Assembly (NCBI GenBank): GCA_905233915.1
Contig: CAJOFM010000012.1
Span: 1-64,000 of the forward strand
DNA: 64,000 nt
Reading direction: 5' to 3'
From: an uncultured Muribaculaceae bacterium
GTDB taxonomy: Bacteria; Bacteroidota; Bacteroidia; Bacteroidales; Muribaculaceae
In this document: positions 1 to 8,475 of the stretch, one piece after another
Numbering within the stretch: the first letter of the stretch is position 1
Layout of the letters: each line of letters begins with the position of its first letter
Notes under the pieces: generated by a model
The model's input: only the letters and a program-made list of their open reading frames with translations
Database searches by the model: none
Told to the model about the DNA's origin: nothing
Made by a program: the position numbers and the translations under genes

Positions 1-3000
1 GACAGTGGCACCGCTCTGGACGAGGTGATGGTAGTTGCCTATGGTACTGCCAAGAAGACCTCCTACACCGGTTCGGCCGAGGCTGTGACCAACAAGAAAC
101 TGGAGTTGCGTCCCGTGACCGACGCTACCAAGGCCCTCGAGGGTAACGTAGCCGGTCTGCAGGTGACCAGTTCATCTGGTCAGCCTGGTTCGTCGCCCAA
201 CATCCAGATTCGTGGTTACGGTTCGATCAACGCTTACAGCACCCCGCTGTATGTAGTTGATGGCGCTCCCTTTGATGGCAACCTGGCATCGATCAACCCG
301 TCGGATATCGAGTCGATGACCGTCCTGAAGGACGCTTCGGCAGCCGCTCTGTACGGTGCCCGTGGTGCTAACGGTGTTATCATGATCACCACCAAGAAGG
401 GTGTTGAAGGCCGCAGCAACGTGATGTGGCGTTCTACCTTCGGTTGGTCATCACGTGCCACCAAGCGCTACCAGCATGTTGACCAGAAGGAGTATGTTCA
501 GCTCGTGTATGAGGCACTGCGCAACCAGGCTATCGACAACGGTAGAAGTTGGAATGATGCTGAGGCTTATGCTCGTGCTAGTCTGAGCAGCCAGCTGGGT
601 GGTGAGCAGTACAACCCCTTCAAGAACTACACTTGGGATCAACTGATTGACCCCGCAACCGGCCAAGTTCGCGCCGATGCCCAAAGCGCATGGGACGAGG
701 ACTGGTATGACAGCGTAATCCGCGACAACGCCTTCCGTCACGAGCACCAGTTGCAGGTGACCGGCGGTAGCGAGCATGCACAGTACATGATGTCGCTGGG
801 TTACTTGAACGAGGACGGTATCCTCAAGACCACCAACTATGAGCGTTACACCGGCCGTGCCAACATCACCAGCCAGATCACTGACTGGTTGGGCGCCAAC
901 ATCAACGTTTCGTTGGCTCACGCCATGCAGAACTTCAGTGACTATGACGGCACCAGCACCAGCAACGTGTGGTACACTGCACAGTTCATCAACCCGCTGC
1001 TGCCCGTTTACCTGAAGGACATCAATGGTAAGAACCTGCTCGACAGCGATGGTAATCTCCAGTATGACTGGGGTGAGGTTACGGAGAACGGTACCCGTCC
1101 CGGTTCGATGAGCGACTTCTCGTCACTCGGTATGCTGATGCTCGATAAGGCTTTTGCCAAGCGCGACGTCGCTGGCCTGCGCACCGGTCTGGTGCTGGGT
1201 AGCGACCTGGCCAAGTATGGCTGGCGTCAGGGCTTGAAGCTGGCTGTGAACTTCAGCATGGACTATGTGAACCGCAACAACACCCGCTACATGAACGCCC
1301 AGCATGGTAACCAGGCTAACGCCGGCGGTCTTCTCGAGAAGACCAACCGTCGCACCCAGAGCTACACCTTCAACCAGTTGTTGACTTGGGACCGCACCTT
1401 CGGTGACCACACCATCGGCCTGTTGCTGGGTCACGAGTGGTATGCCTATGAGTACGCCTACCTGGTAGCCGGTAAGACCAACCTGGTTGACGGTATCTAC
1501 GAGTTGCGTCCCGGTACCACCCTCTATGAGGCTGACTCCTACAGCGACAAGTATCGCATCGACTCTTACCTGGGTCGTATCAACTATAACTACGCTGGCC
1601 GCTACTTCCTGAGCGCTTCGCTGCGTCAGGATAAGTCCTCACGCTTCCACCCCGACCACAACAAGGGTACCTTCTGGAGTGTTGGTGCCAACTGGCGTGT
1701 ATCTGGTGAGAAGTTCATGCAGAACGTGGGTTGGGTAAACAACCTGTCTGTAAAGGCCAGCTTTGGTGAGCAGGGTAACGATATGCTCTCTACCTATTAT
1801 GCATGGCAGTCACTGTATGACCTGAGCTACAGCAACGCTACCAACATTGGTGCGTTGATCGCTTCGCTCGAGAATGAGAACGTGTCTTGGGAGAAGAGCC
1901 AGAACTTCAACGCTGGCTTCGATGCTATCCTGTTCAACCACCGCTTGCAGTTGAACGTGGACTTCTACAACCGCTTGACCAAGAACATGCTGCTCAACCG
2001 ACCCATGGCATTGTCGACCGGTTTCACCGGCTTCATGGACAACGTTGGTGACATGCGCAACCGTGGTGTCGAGGGTTCGATCCGCATCACCCCCGTCCGC
2101 ACTGCCGACTTCGAGTGGAACATCACCGCTATGGCTACCCACAACAAGAACAAAGTCATCAAGCTGACCAAGGAGGCTCCTGAACTGTTGAGCGGCGTTC
2201 GCATCATCAAGGAAGGTCTTCCCATCTATACCTATTATATGCCTAAGAGCGCTGGTGTTGATCCGACGACGGGTTACAGTCTGTATTGGGCCTATGAAAA
2301 GGACGAGGATGGCAACATGATTGAAGGTACCGAGTTTGTTACCATGGATCGTGACCTTGCTGCCAACTGCAAGTACTACCAAGGTAGCCGTCAGGCTGAC
2401 ATCTTCGGTTCTCTGGGTACCGACTTCAGCTGGAAGGGCCTGACCCTGAGCGTGCTGACCACCTATTCGCTGGGTGGTAAGGTATTTGACAGCCTGTATC
2501 AGAGTGATATGAACCTGTGGTACCTGAGCTCGACCTGGAACAAGAACATGTTGCGTCGTTGGCAGAAGCCTGGTGACGTGACCGACGTTCCTCGCGCTAG
2601 CATTGCCGAGTCCATCAACAACACCGACCGTTTCTTGATCGATGCTAGCTACTTCGCTATCAAGAACATTACCCTGGCCTACGCTCTGCCCATGAGCTGG
2701 ATCAGCAAGCTGGGTATGACCGGTGCCCGTATCTTCGGTTCGGTAGATAACCTGGCATTGTTCACCCACCTCGACGGTATGGATCCCCAGTACAACTTCT
2801 CGGGTGGTACCGACTACGACTACAGCCCCAACAAGACCTACACCGTAGGTATCGAGCTGAACTTCGGTAAGACCTATGCAGCTCCCGCTCCCGCTGTTAA
2901 CGTCAACGCTCTGAACGGCCAGATCAACGATCTGCGCGCTCAGCTCGCCGACGCTCAGGGTGCCGCTGCCGACGCCAACAGCCGTCTGGCTCAGCTGCAG

Positions 3001-3420
3001 GGTGACCTCGACGCCGCTAACCGCGCCCTGGCCAACTGCCGCAATGACCTGAATGCTGCCAAGAATGCCGCTCCCAAGGTGGTTGACAACAGCAAGCAGT
3101 ACATGAATATCCTTGTTCACTTCCCCAAGAGTGGTACCGCCGTTACCGCCGACCAGCGTGCAAACGTTGAGCGCGTGGCTGCCTACCTGAAGAGCCATCC
3201 CGAGGCTACCTGCGTCATCAAGGGTTACGCTTCGCCCGAGGGCAAGGAGGACATCAACGTCAAGCTCGCTAACGGCCGTGCCGCCAGCGTGAAGGACATG
3301 CTCGTCAAGAAGTATGGTATCGCTGCCAACCGCATCAACGCCGCTGGACAGGGTATCAGCAACATGTTTGACGAATTGAGCTGGAACCGTGTTTCGATTT
3401 GCGAAATCATCGTGAAGTAA
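1..3420 (+). CDS. SusC/RagA TonB-dependent outer membrane transporter fused to an OmpA domain (5' truncated)
   Basis: Outer membrane TonB-dependent transporter that forms the import barrel for oligosaccharides or peptides captured by SusD. The reading frame is open from base 1, so the signal peptide and carboxypeptidase-like domain lie outside the window. The fragment begins with the family signature LDEVMVVAYGTAKK, followed by the plug and a long barrel. The barrel appears to end near base 2870 (VGIELNFGKTY). The protein then continues through a Pro/Ala linker, an Ala/Asn/Asp-rich coiled coil (about 2911-3090) and an OmpA-like peptidoglycan-binding domain (about 3100-3417; GYASPEG, NGRAASV, AAGQG). 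A C-terminal OmpA domain is not usual for SusC. SusD follows after 94 bases. The transporter call is firm; the substrate is unknown. Confidence 0.95.
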   Translation, partial: DSGTALDEVMVVAYGTAKKTSYTGSAEAVTNKKLELRPVTDATKALEGNVAGLQVTSSSGQPGSSPNIQIRGYGSINAYSTPLYVVDGAPFDGNLASINPSDIESMTVLKDASAAALYGARGANGVIMITTKKGVEGRSNVMWRSTFGWSSRATKRYQHVDQKEYVQLVYEALRNQAIDNGRSWNDAEAYARASLSSQLGGEQYNPFKNYTWDQLIDPATGQVRADAQSAWDEDWYDSVIRDNAFRHEHQLQVTGGSEHAQYMMSLGYLNEDGILKTTNYERYTGRANITSQITDWLGANINVSLAHAMQNFSDYDGTSTSNVWYTAQFINPLLPVYLKDINGKNLLDSDGNLQYDWGEVTENGTRPGSMSDFSSLGMLMLDKAFAKRDVAGLRTGLVLGSDLAKYGWRQGLKLAVNFSMDYVNRNNTRYMNAQHGNQANAGGLLEKTNRRTQSYTFNQLLTWDRTFGDHTIGLLLGHEWYAYEYAYLVAGKTNLVDGIYELRPGTTLYEADSYSDKYRIDSYLGRINYNYAGRYFLSASLRQDKSSRFHPDHNKGTFWSVGANWRVSGEKFMQNVGWVNNLSVKASFGEQGNDMLSTYYAWQSLYDLSYSNATNIGALIASLENENVSWEKSQNFNAGFDAILFNHRLQLNVDFYNRLTKNMLLNRPMALSTGFTGFMDNVGDMRNRGVEGSIRITPVRTADFEWNITAMATHNKNKVIKLTKEAPELLSGVRIIKEGLPIYTYYMPKSAGVDPTTGYSLYWAYEKDEDGNMIEGTEFVTMDRDLAANCKYYQGSRQADIFGSLGTDFSWKGLTLSVLTTYSLGGKVFDSLYQSDMNLWYLSSTWNKNMLRRWQKPGDVTDVPRASIAESINNTDRFLIDASYFAIKNITLAYALPMSWISKLGMTGARIFGSVDNLALFTHLDGMDPQYNFSGGTDYDYSPNKTYTVGIELNFGKTYAAPAPAVNVNALNGQINDLRAQLADAQGAAADANSRLAQLQGDLDAANRALANCRNDLNAAKNAAPKVVDNSKQYMNILVHFPKSGTAVTADQRANVERVAAYLKSHPEATCVIKGYASPEGKEDINVKLANGRAASVKDMLVKKYGIAANRINAAGQGISNMFDELSWNRVSICEIIVK

Positions 3421-3436
3421 TCATTAACATGTTAAT

Positions 3437-3500
3437 AGTTGTCAGTCATCAGTTGTCAGCGGCATCCGCAATCAACTGAAAACTGAAAACTGAAAACTAA
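3437..3500 (+). repeat. Intercistronic hairpin plus CTGAAAA-tail repeat, copy 1
   Basis: Between the SusC and SusD genes. A hairpin at 3450-3478 pairs CAGTTG with CAACTG and GCGG with CCGC around a CAT loop. Tandem ACTGAAA units follow and end in ACTAAATAAGG, 14 bases before the SusD ATG. Closely related copies lie at 6476-6549 and 7018-7096, with a tail-only copy at 19442-19478. Each directly precedes a start codon. Confidence 0.8.
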
Positions 3501-3514
3501 ATAAGGATATAAAC

Positions 3515-5080
3515 ATGAAAAAGATATTTAAATATTTGTTTATCGGAGTGTTTGGTGTGGCTTGCCTGTCATCATGCTCTAACGACATGCTTGAGACCCA
3601 GCCAACCGACTCCATGTCGGGTTCTACCTTCATGAGCGACGCTACTAAGGCGCTGATTCCCCTGAACGGTATCTACCGCTCGATGTACTCTGCCGGCTGG
3701 TCAACCACCGGTAACACTCACCAGTGCTTCGGTATCAGCGCTTATAACCTGATGGCCGAGGTCATGGGTGATGACTTCATCATGGGTGCCCAGGGTTCGG
3801 GCTGGTTCTGGTTTGACGCTGCATACAATGTGAAGGCTCGCTACACCAGCGGCGCATGGCGCAGTTATGACTTGTGGAATGCCTATTATACCTGGATTTC
3901 CAATGCCAACTACATTATTGATGCCGAGGAGACCATGGGTGGCAGCAAAGAGGATGTGGACTATGTAATCGGTCAGGCTTATGCCATCCGTGCCTACAGT
4001 TACTTCATGCTGGCACAGACCTTTGCCCGCACCTACAAGGGTCATGAGAATGACGCTTGTGTGCCCATCTACAATGAGCCCACCCGCACCTCGACGACCG
4101 GTCAGCCCCGCGCTAAGGTTTCGGAGGTTTATGCACAGATCGACAATGACATCAACAAGGCTGTCGAGTTGCTGGCCAACTCGCCCGCTCAGCGTCACCC
4201 CAGCCACATGAGTTATGCAGTGGCTCTGGGTATTAAGTCCCGTATCGCCCTCGTTGAGGAGAAGTGGCAGGACGCTCTCGATGCTGCCAAGCAGGCTATC
4301 ACTGCCAGCGGTAAGAGCATTCAGGCTATTGATGCTTCTTCATTTGCTCCCAACAAGGCCAACTTCGTCAACTCGGTTGACGCTGGCAACGTGATGTGGG
4401 GTGCCCAGATCGTCAGCGATCAGGCCGGTATGTACGCATCGTTGATGACCCATATGAGCGGTACCGCTCCTTATGGTCAGCGTGCTCCCAAGCAGATTTC
4501 CTCTTGGCTCTACAACAAGATGAGCGAGACCGACAGCCGCCGTGCATGGTGGAATCCCAACCAGGCTTATCTCCAGAAGAAGTTTGAGTTCTCCAACGAG
4601 CAGACTTGGGAAGGTGACTACGTCTGGATGCGTGTTGAGGAGATGTACTTCAATGCCGCTGAGGCTGCTTGCCGTCTTGGCCAGGATGCTGATGCCAAGC
4701 AGTACCTGATGGCTGTGATGAGCAAGCGTGATGCCGGTTACAACACTAACAAGAGTGGTACTGCACTGGCAACCATCTCAACCGAGTTGACCGGTTCGCT
4801 GCTCGAGGAAATCCTGATCCAGCGTCGTATCGAGCTGTGGGGTGAGGATGGCCGCATCTACACCCTGCGTCGTCTGCATCAAGGCTTCGTGCGTCCCGCC
4901 GATTACGGCTGGCCCGAGGGTCTGCAGATTCCCACTCACGTTGAGGCTGCTAAGAATCCCGAGAGTTACTTGTGGGTACTCACTATTCCGCAGGCCGAGT
5001 TTGACGGCAACGTTAACATGAAGCCCGAGGAGATTCCCGCTGGTGATCAGAACCCCATCGGTGACTTTCCCAAAAATTAA
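3515..5080 (+). CDS. SusD/RagB family substrate-binding lipoprotein
   Basis: Surface lipoprotein that caps the SusC barrel and binds the nutrient before import. The 521-residue product begins with a basic and hydrophobic signal and a lipobox LSSC with Cys21. The following LETQPTDSMSGSTFMSDATK segment is typical of SusD N-termini, and the TPR-like helices and C-terminal RRIELWGEDGR region also fit the family. The length matches the usual 500-600 residues. It lies downstream of the SusC-OmpA gene in the same operon, with repeat copy 1 forming the spacer, and a surface lipoprotein gene follows. Family assignment is firm; the ligand cannot be read from sequence. Confidence 0.95.
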   Translation: MKKIFKYLFIGVFGVACLSSCSNDMLETQPTDSMSGSTFMSDATKALIPLNGIYRSMYSAGWSTTGNTHQCFGISAYNLMAEVMGDDFIMGAQGSGWFWFDAAYNVKARYTSGAWRSYDLWNAYYTWISNANYIIDAEETMGGSKEDVDYVIGQAYAIRAYSYFMLAQTFARTYKGHENDACVPIYNEPTRTSTTGQPRAKVSEVYAQIDNDINKAVELLANSPAQRHPSHMSYAVALGIKSRIALVEEKWQDALDAAKQAITASGKSIQAIDASSFAPNKANFVNSVDAGNVMWGAQIVSDQAGMYASLMTHMSGTAPYGQRAPKQISSWLYNKMSETDSRRAWWNPNQAYLQKKFEFSNEQTWEGDYVWMRVEEMYFNAAEAACRLGQDADAKQYLMAVMSKRDAGYNTNKSGTALATISTELTGSLLEEILIQRRIELWGEDGRIYTLRRLHQGFVRPADYGWPEGLQIPTHVEAAKNPESYLWVLTIPQAEFDGNVNMKPEEIPAGDQNPIGDFPKN

Positions 5081-5109
5081 TGTTTAATCTCATTAACTAA
5101 TTGAATATT

Positions 5110-5918
5110 ATGAAATTAGGTAAATATATTTTAGGATTGGCAGTCGTTGCCGCTGGTTTGACCAGTTGTGACACCGACAATGTGGGGGCCATCTATGACC
5201 ATCCCGCAATGCCCAACATCTCCTTACGATTAATCAAGAGACCGAGGACGATGCTATCACCGTTCCCGTGACCATCACGAGAACTTACTCGACCGAAGCC
5301 TATTCGACGACCGTCAACGCTACGACTACGAGTGAGAACATCAAGTTGCAGAGCAACACGGTTAATTTTGCTGCTGGCGAAGAGACCGCCACGATCTATG
5401 TGATTGCCGAAAACCTTGACTGGGGTGACAGGCGTTCCTGCACCATTACCCTTAATGATGCTGACGTGCAGACGGCTAGCCCGTTTGATAATCCCATCCA
5501 TGAGGTGGTTGTCAATATCAATAAGCCCAAGTTGCTGCCTGCCGGCACTTGCACGATTACTGACTTTACTTGGTATGAGGAGCCCATGGTTGCCGAGAAC
5601 GTTCCCATCATCAATGTTGAGGGAACCAACAAGTATCGCATCATTTCCCCGCTCTATTACCTGTATGGTGAATATGAGGAGGATGTTGATATGTCTAACT
5701 TCCAGTTCAACCTGTTGAGCAGCGGTGCTGTAACCGTCGATGATGGTACACCTCTCAACTACTGGGGTTACTATGCTTACTTCAGCTCAGACTACTCTGG
5801 CTATTGCTATGTCAGCAACAGCGGCAACGCCTATGACGTGAACTTCCTGCTGTTGAATGGCAGTGACCTGTACACTGGTGGCCGCTTCATCTTCGTTTGG
5901 GACAAGCCTGCCGAGTAA
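5110..5918 (+). pseudogene. SusE-like surface lipoprotein gene interrupted by a -1 frameshift
   Basis: Third gene of the SusC/SusD locus and probably an accessory glycan-binding surface lipoprotein. Translation from the ATG at 5110 gives a lipoprotein signal (AAGLTSC, Cys20) and continues to PAMPNISL, then meets a stop at 5269-5271. The rest of the protein is in another frame, from about 5223 to the stop at 5918. It reads LTINQETEDDAITVPVTITR and onward, a DUF1735/Calx-beta-like domain followed by a C-terminal beta-rich domain. Restoring one base near 5221-5230 (TTACG to TTAACG) joins the frames into a protein of about 269 residues. It could be a recent inactivating mutation or a sequencing error. 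A GTG at 5268 could start only a signal-less fragment. Confidence 0.75.
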
Positions 5919-5965
5919 TCTGCGAGCAAGTTCTATAAAAAAGACATAGAAAATCCACACTGCAA

Positions 5966-6000
5966 GGGTGGGCGCTCCCGCAACAGGGAGTTGTCCACCC
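5966..6000 (+). terminator. Hairpin after the SusCD-lipoprotein operon
   Basis: GGGTGG pairs with CCACCC and an inner CTCCC pairs with GGGAG around GCAACA, followed by TTCGTCTTTGT. It lies 48 bases after the lipoprotein stop codon and probably ends the operon transcript. Confidence 0.55.
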
Positions 6001-6029
6001 TTCGTCTTTGTACAGGGGCCTACTTTTTA

Positions 6030-6260
6030 AGCCCGAAGGGCTGGAAGACGATAGGCAGGTGATGGAGCGAAGCGGAACCCCTGCAACATGACACATTCGA
6101 CATAATAGCCCTGTTAGGGGCGACAGCGAGTTTCTAGATTTTTCTGCCGCCCCCAATGGGGCTTGGATGATTGTCTTGATTGTTGCAGGGGTTACACTCG
6201 GCTTCGCCTCGTTACACCCCTGCCTATGCTCTTATCGTCCCTAACGGGACTATTCCCCAG
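6030..6260. repeat. Large fold-back, REP-like intergenic element
   Basis: A cluster of inverted repeats inside a larger fold-back. GACGATA...GGCAGG (6048-6059) and CCCCTGCAACA (6078-6088) face TGTTGCAGGGG (6180-6190), CCTGCC (about 6219-6225) and TATCGTC (6233-6239). The arms and centre contain small hairpins: GCCC-gaa-GGGC near 6031, GCCC-tgtta-GGGGC near 6108, CCCC-aat-GGGG near 6151 and GTCCC-taac-GGGAC near 6237. No gene was seen in 5919-6552. The element resembles the palindromic intergenic repeats common in Bacteroidales; its family is not identified. Confidence 0.55.
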
Positions 6261-6390
6261 ACACCAATAACTGGGGTTATGTGAGAGGCTAAATGATGAT
6301 TTATGCCTATGCATATTATTAAATAATATTAAATTTTGTGAAATATTGTACGATTTTGTGGGGTTTTATGGGGTGGTTACACCTTAATAT

Positions 6391-6422
6391 ATTGCATGAA
6401 TGGGTTGAAATGAGTACTTTTG
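6391..6422 (+). promoter_or_regulatory. Promoter of the rimP-nusA-infB-folK operon
   Basis: ATTG at 6391-6394, a 20-nt spacer and TACTTTTG at 6415-6422 match the Bacteroidetes primary sigma consensus (TTTG / TAnnTTTG). The leader to rimP is about 125 nt and contains repeat copy 2. Confidence 0.65.
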
Positions 6423-6475
6423 CGCCAGCATTCGTGAGAGGGGGCACTCGGGCTTCCTCGTTTTTATTATAAATT

Positions 6476-6549
6476 GAGTTGTCAGTTCTCGGTTGCCAGC
6501 GCTATCCGCAACCAACTGAAGACTGAAAACTCGAAACTGAAGACTAAAA
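6476..6549 (+). repeat. Hairpin plus CTGAAAA-tail repeat, copy 2
   Basis: Diverged copy of the element at 3437-3500. The hairpin part reads GGTTGCCAGCG...CGCAACCAAC, followed by an ACTGAAGACTGAAAACTCG tail that ends four bases before the rimP ATG at 6553. The arm sequences differ from copies 1 and 3 but pairing is largely preserved. Confidence 0.75.
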
Positions 6550-6552
6550 AGA

Positions 6553-7017
6553 ATGATTGATAAGACGGCTCTGGAACAAGTGATTAATGAGGCGCTGGAA
6601 GGCACCAAGATGTTTCTGGTCACCCTCAAGGTGAGCAAGGATAACGTGATTGACGTCGCCCTGGACAGCGATGAGGACATCACCATCGACGACTGTGTGG
6701 CCGTCAACGATGCCGTGCTGGCCGCATTTGACCGCGATGATGAGGACTACGAGCTCACCGTGGGCTCCTACGGCCTCACCTCGCCCCTACTGTTGCCCCG
6801 CCAGTACCGCAACAGCGTGGGCTGCGATGTAGAGGTGCTCACCGCCGACGGCCGCAAGCTCAAGGGCGTGATTGCCGATGCCGACGACGAGGGTTTCACC
6901 CTCACCACGACCGTCAAGCGCAAGCTCGAGGGCAAGAAGCGTCCCGAGATGGTCGAGGAGCAGGAGCGCTTCAATTACAGTGACATTAAACAAACAAAAA
7001 ATATCATCAATATTTAG
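6553..7017 (+). CDS. rimP: Ribosome maturation factor RimP
   Basis: Cytoplasmic factor needed for late 30S subunit assembly. The 154-residue product has the N-terminal alpha/beta RimP domain (ALEQVINEALEG, then DIDD-type core ITIDDCVAVNDAVLAAFD and the YELTVGSYGLTSPL strand) and the C-terminal SH3-like barrel (VGCDVEVLTADGRKLKGVI). The length is normal for Bacteroidales RimP. It heads the classical rimP-nusA-infB order, which supports the call independently. Repeat copy 2 precedes the start and copy 3 follows the stop directly. Confidence 0.95.
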   Translation: MIDKTALEQVINEALEGTKMFLVTLKVSKDNVIDVALDSDEDITIDDCVAVNDAVLAAFDRDDEDYELTVGSYGLTSPLLLPRQYRNSVGCDVEVLTADGRKLKGVIADADDEGFTLTTTVKRKLEGKKRPEMVEEQERFNYSDIKQTKNIINI

Positions 7018-7096
7018 TTATCAGTTGCCAGTTGTCAGTTGTCAGCGGCATCCGCAATCAACTGAAGACTGAAAACTGAAAGCTGAAAACTAAAAA
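7018..7096 (+). repeat. Hairpin plus CTGAAAA-tail repeat, copy 3
   Basis: Fills the whole rimP-nusA spacer. The hairpin at 7036-7064 has the same stem and CAT loop as copy 1, followed by an ACTGAAGACTGAAAACTG-type tail that ends in AAACTAAAAAG seven bases before the nusA ATG. Confidence 0.8.
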
Positions 7097-7102
7097 GACA
7101 TT

Positions 7103-8359
7103 ATGGCTAAGAGAGAAGAAGCGGTCAACATGACCGAACAGTTTGCCGAGTTTAAGGAACTCAAGGACATCGACAAGGGAACCTTGATCAGTGTGCTGGA
7201 GGAATCGTTCCGCAGCGTGCTGTCCAAGATGTTCGGCAACGACGACAACTTTGACGTGATCGTGAACCCCGACAAGGGTGACTGCGAGATCTACCAGAAC
7301 CTGGAAGTCGTTGAGGACGGCGAGGTGGAAAACCCCAACAAGCAGATTTCGCTGAGCGACGCCCGCGCCGATGACGACCCCGATTGCGAGGTAGGCGAGG
7401 AGCACACCCGCAAGATTGACTTTGCCAAGTTTGGCCGTCGTGCCATCCTGAACCTGCGCCAGACGTTGGCCAGCAAGATTCTCGACCTGCAGAAGGACGC
7501 CATCTACAACAAGTTCAAAGCCATTGAGGGCCAGCTTGTTGCCGGTGAGGTTTATCAGGTGTGGAAACGCGAGGTGCTGCTGCTCGACGAGGACAAGAAC
7601 GAGTTGCTCCTGCCCAAGGAGGAACAGATTCCCACCGATATCTACCGCAAGGGTGACATCGTGCGCGCCGTCATTGAGCGCGTTGACAACACTAACAACA
7701 ACCCCAAGGTGATTGTGTCCCGCACGAGCCAGGACTTCCTGCGCCGCCTGTTCGAGCAGGAGGTGCCCGAGATCCACGACGGCCTCATCGTCATCCGTGC
7801 CGTGGCCCGCATCCCGGGCGAGCGCGCCAAGATCGCTGTCGAGAGCTATGATGACCGCATTGACCCCGTCGGCGCTTGCGTCGGCGTGAAGGGAGCCCGC
7901 ATCCATGGCATCGTACGCGAGCTGCGCAACGAGAACATCGATGTGATCAATTACACCAACAACCCGCAGCTGCTCATCCAGCGCGCTTTGAGTCCCGCCA
8001 AGATCTCGTCCATCCGCCTGGATAACGAGAACATGCACGCCGAGGTTTTCCTGCGTCCCGAGGAGGTATCGCTGGCCATCGGTAAGGGTGGCTTGAACAT
8101 CAAGCTCGCCAGCATCCTGACGGGTTACAGCATCGACGTTTACCGTGATGTTGAGACCGAGACCGAGGAGGACATCTACCTCGACGAGTTCAAGGATGAG
8201 ATTGATGAGTGGATCATCGAGGCTGTGAAGAACATCGGTCTCGACACTGCCAAGTCGGTACTGCGCACACCCCGTGAGCAAATCATCGACAAGGCCGACC
8301 TTGAGGAAGACACCGTGGACAACCTGTTGGCTGTACTGCGTGCCGAGTTTGAGGATTAA
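7103..8359 (+). CDS. nusA: Transcription termination/antitermination protein NusA
   Basis: RNA-polymerase-associated factor that controls pausing, Rho-independent termination and antitermination. The 418-residue product has the N-terminal polymerase-binding domain, an S1 domain at about 135-205 (LVAGEVYQVWKREVLLLDED, GDIVRAVIERVD), and tandem KH domains at about 215-350 (DPVGACVGVKGARIHGIVRE; LAIGKGGLNIKLASILTGY). The C-terminal acidic repeats of enterobacterial NusA are absent, as is normal for Bacteroidetes. It is the second gene of the operon; the preceding spacer is repeat copy 3. The start MAKREEAVNM fits Bacteroidales homologues. Confidence 0.97.
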   Translation: MAKREEAVNMTEQFAEFKELKDIDKGTLISVLEESFRSVLSKMFGNDDNFDVIVNPDKGDCEIYQNLEVVEDGEVENPNKQISLSDARADDDPDCEVGEEHTRKIDFAKFGRRAILNLRQTLASKILDLQKDAIYNKFKAIEGQLVAGEVYQVWKREVLLLDEDKNELLLPKEEQIPTDIYRKGDIVRAVIERVDNTNNNPKVIVSRTSQDFLRRLFEQEVPEIHDGLIVIRAVARIPGERAKIAVESYDDRIDPVGACVGVKGARIHGIVRELRNENIDVINYTNNPQLLIQRALSPAKISSIRLDNENMHAEVFLRPEEVSLAIGKGGLNIKLASILTGYSIDVYRDVETETEEDIYLDEFKDEIDEWIIEAVKNIGLDTAKSVLRTPREQIIDKADLEEDTVDNLLAVLRAEFED

Positions 8360-8475
8360 CAACCTCATCAGCGTCTTCTCTCACACATTATTAAACTGAT
8401 ATTCACTTACTCAGCAAATCAATTATATAGAAGCCGAAAGCATTTTGCCGAAAGCCAACTGATAAAAAACATTAT

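Noticed and set aside
5268..5918. Independent gene starting at the GTG at 5268
   Set aside because: It would lack the lipoprotein signal found 158 bases upstream in another frame; a one-base frameshift explains both halves better.
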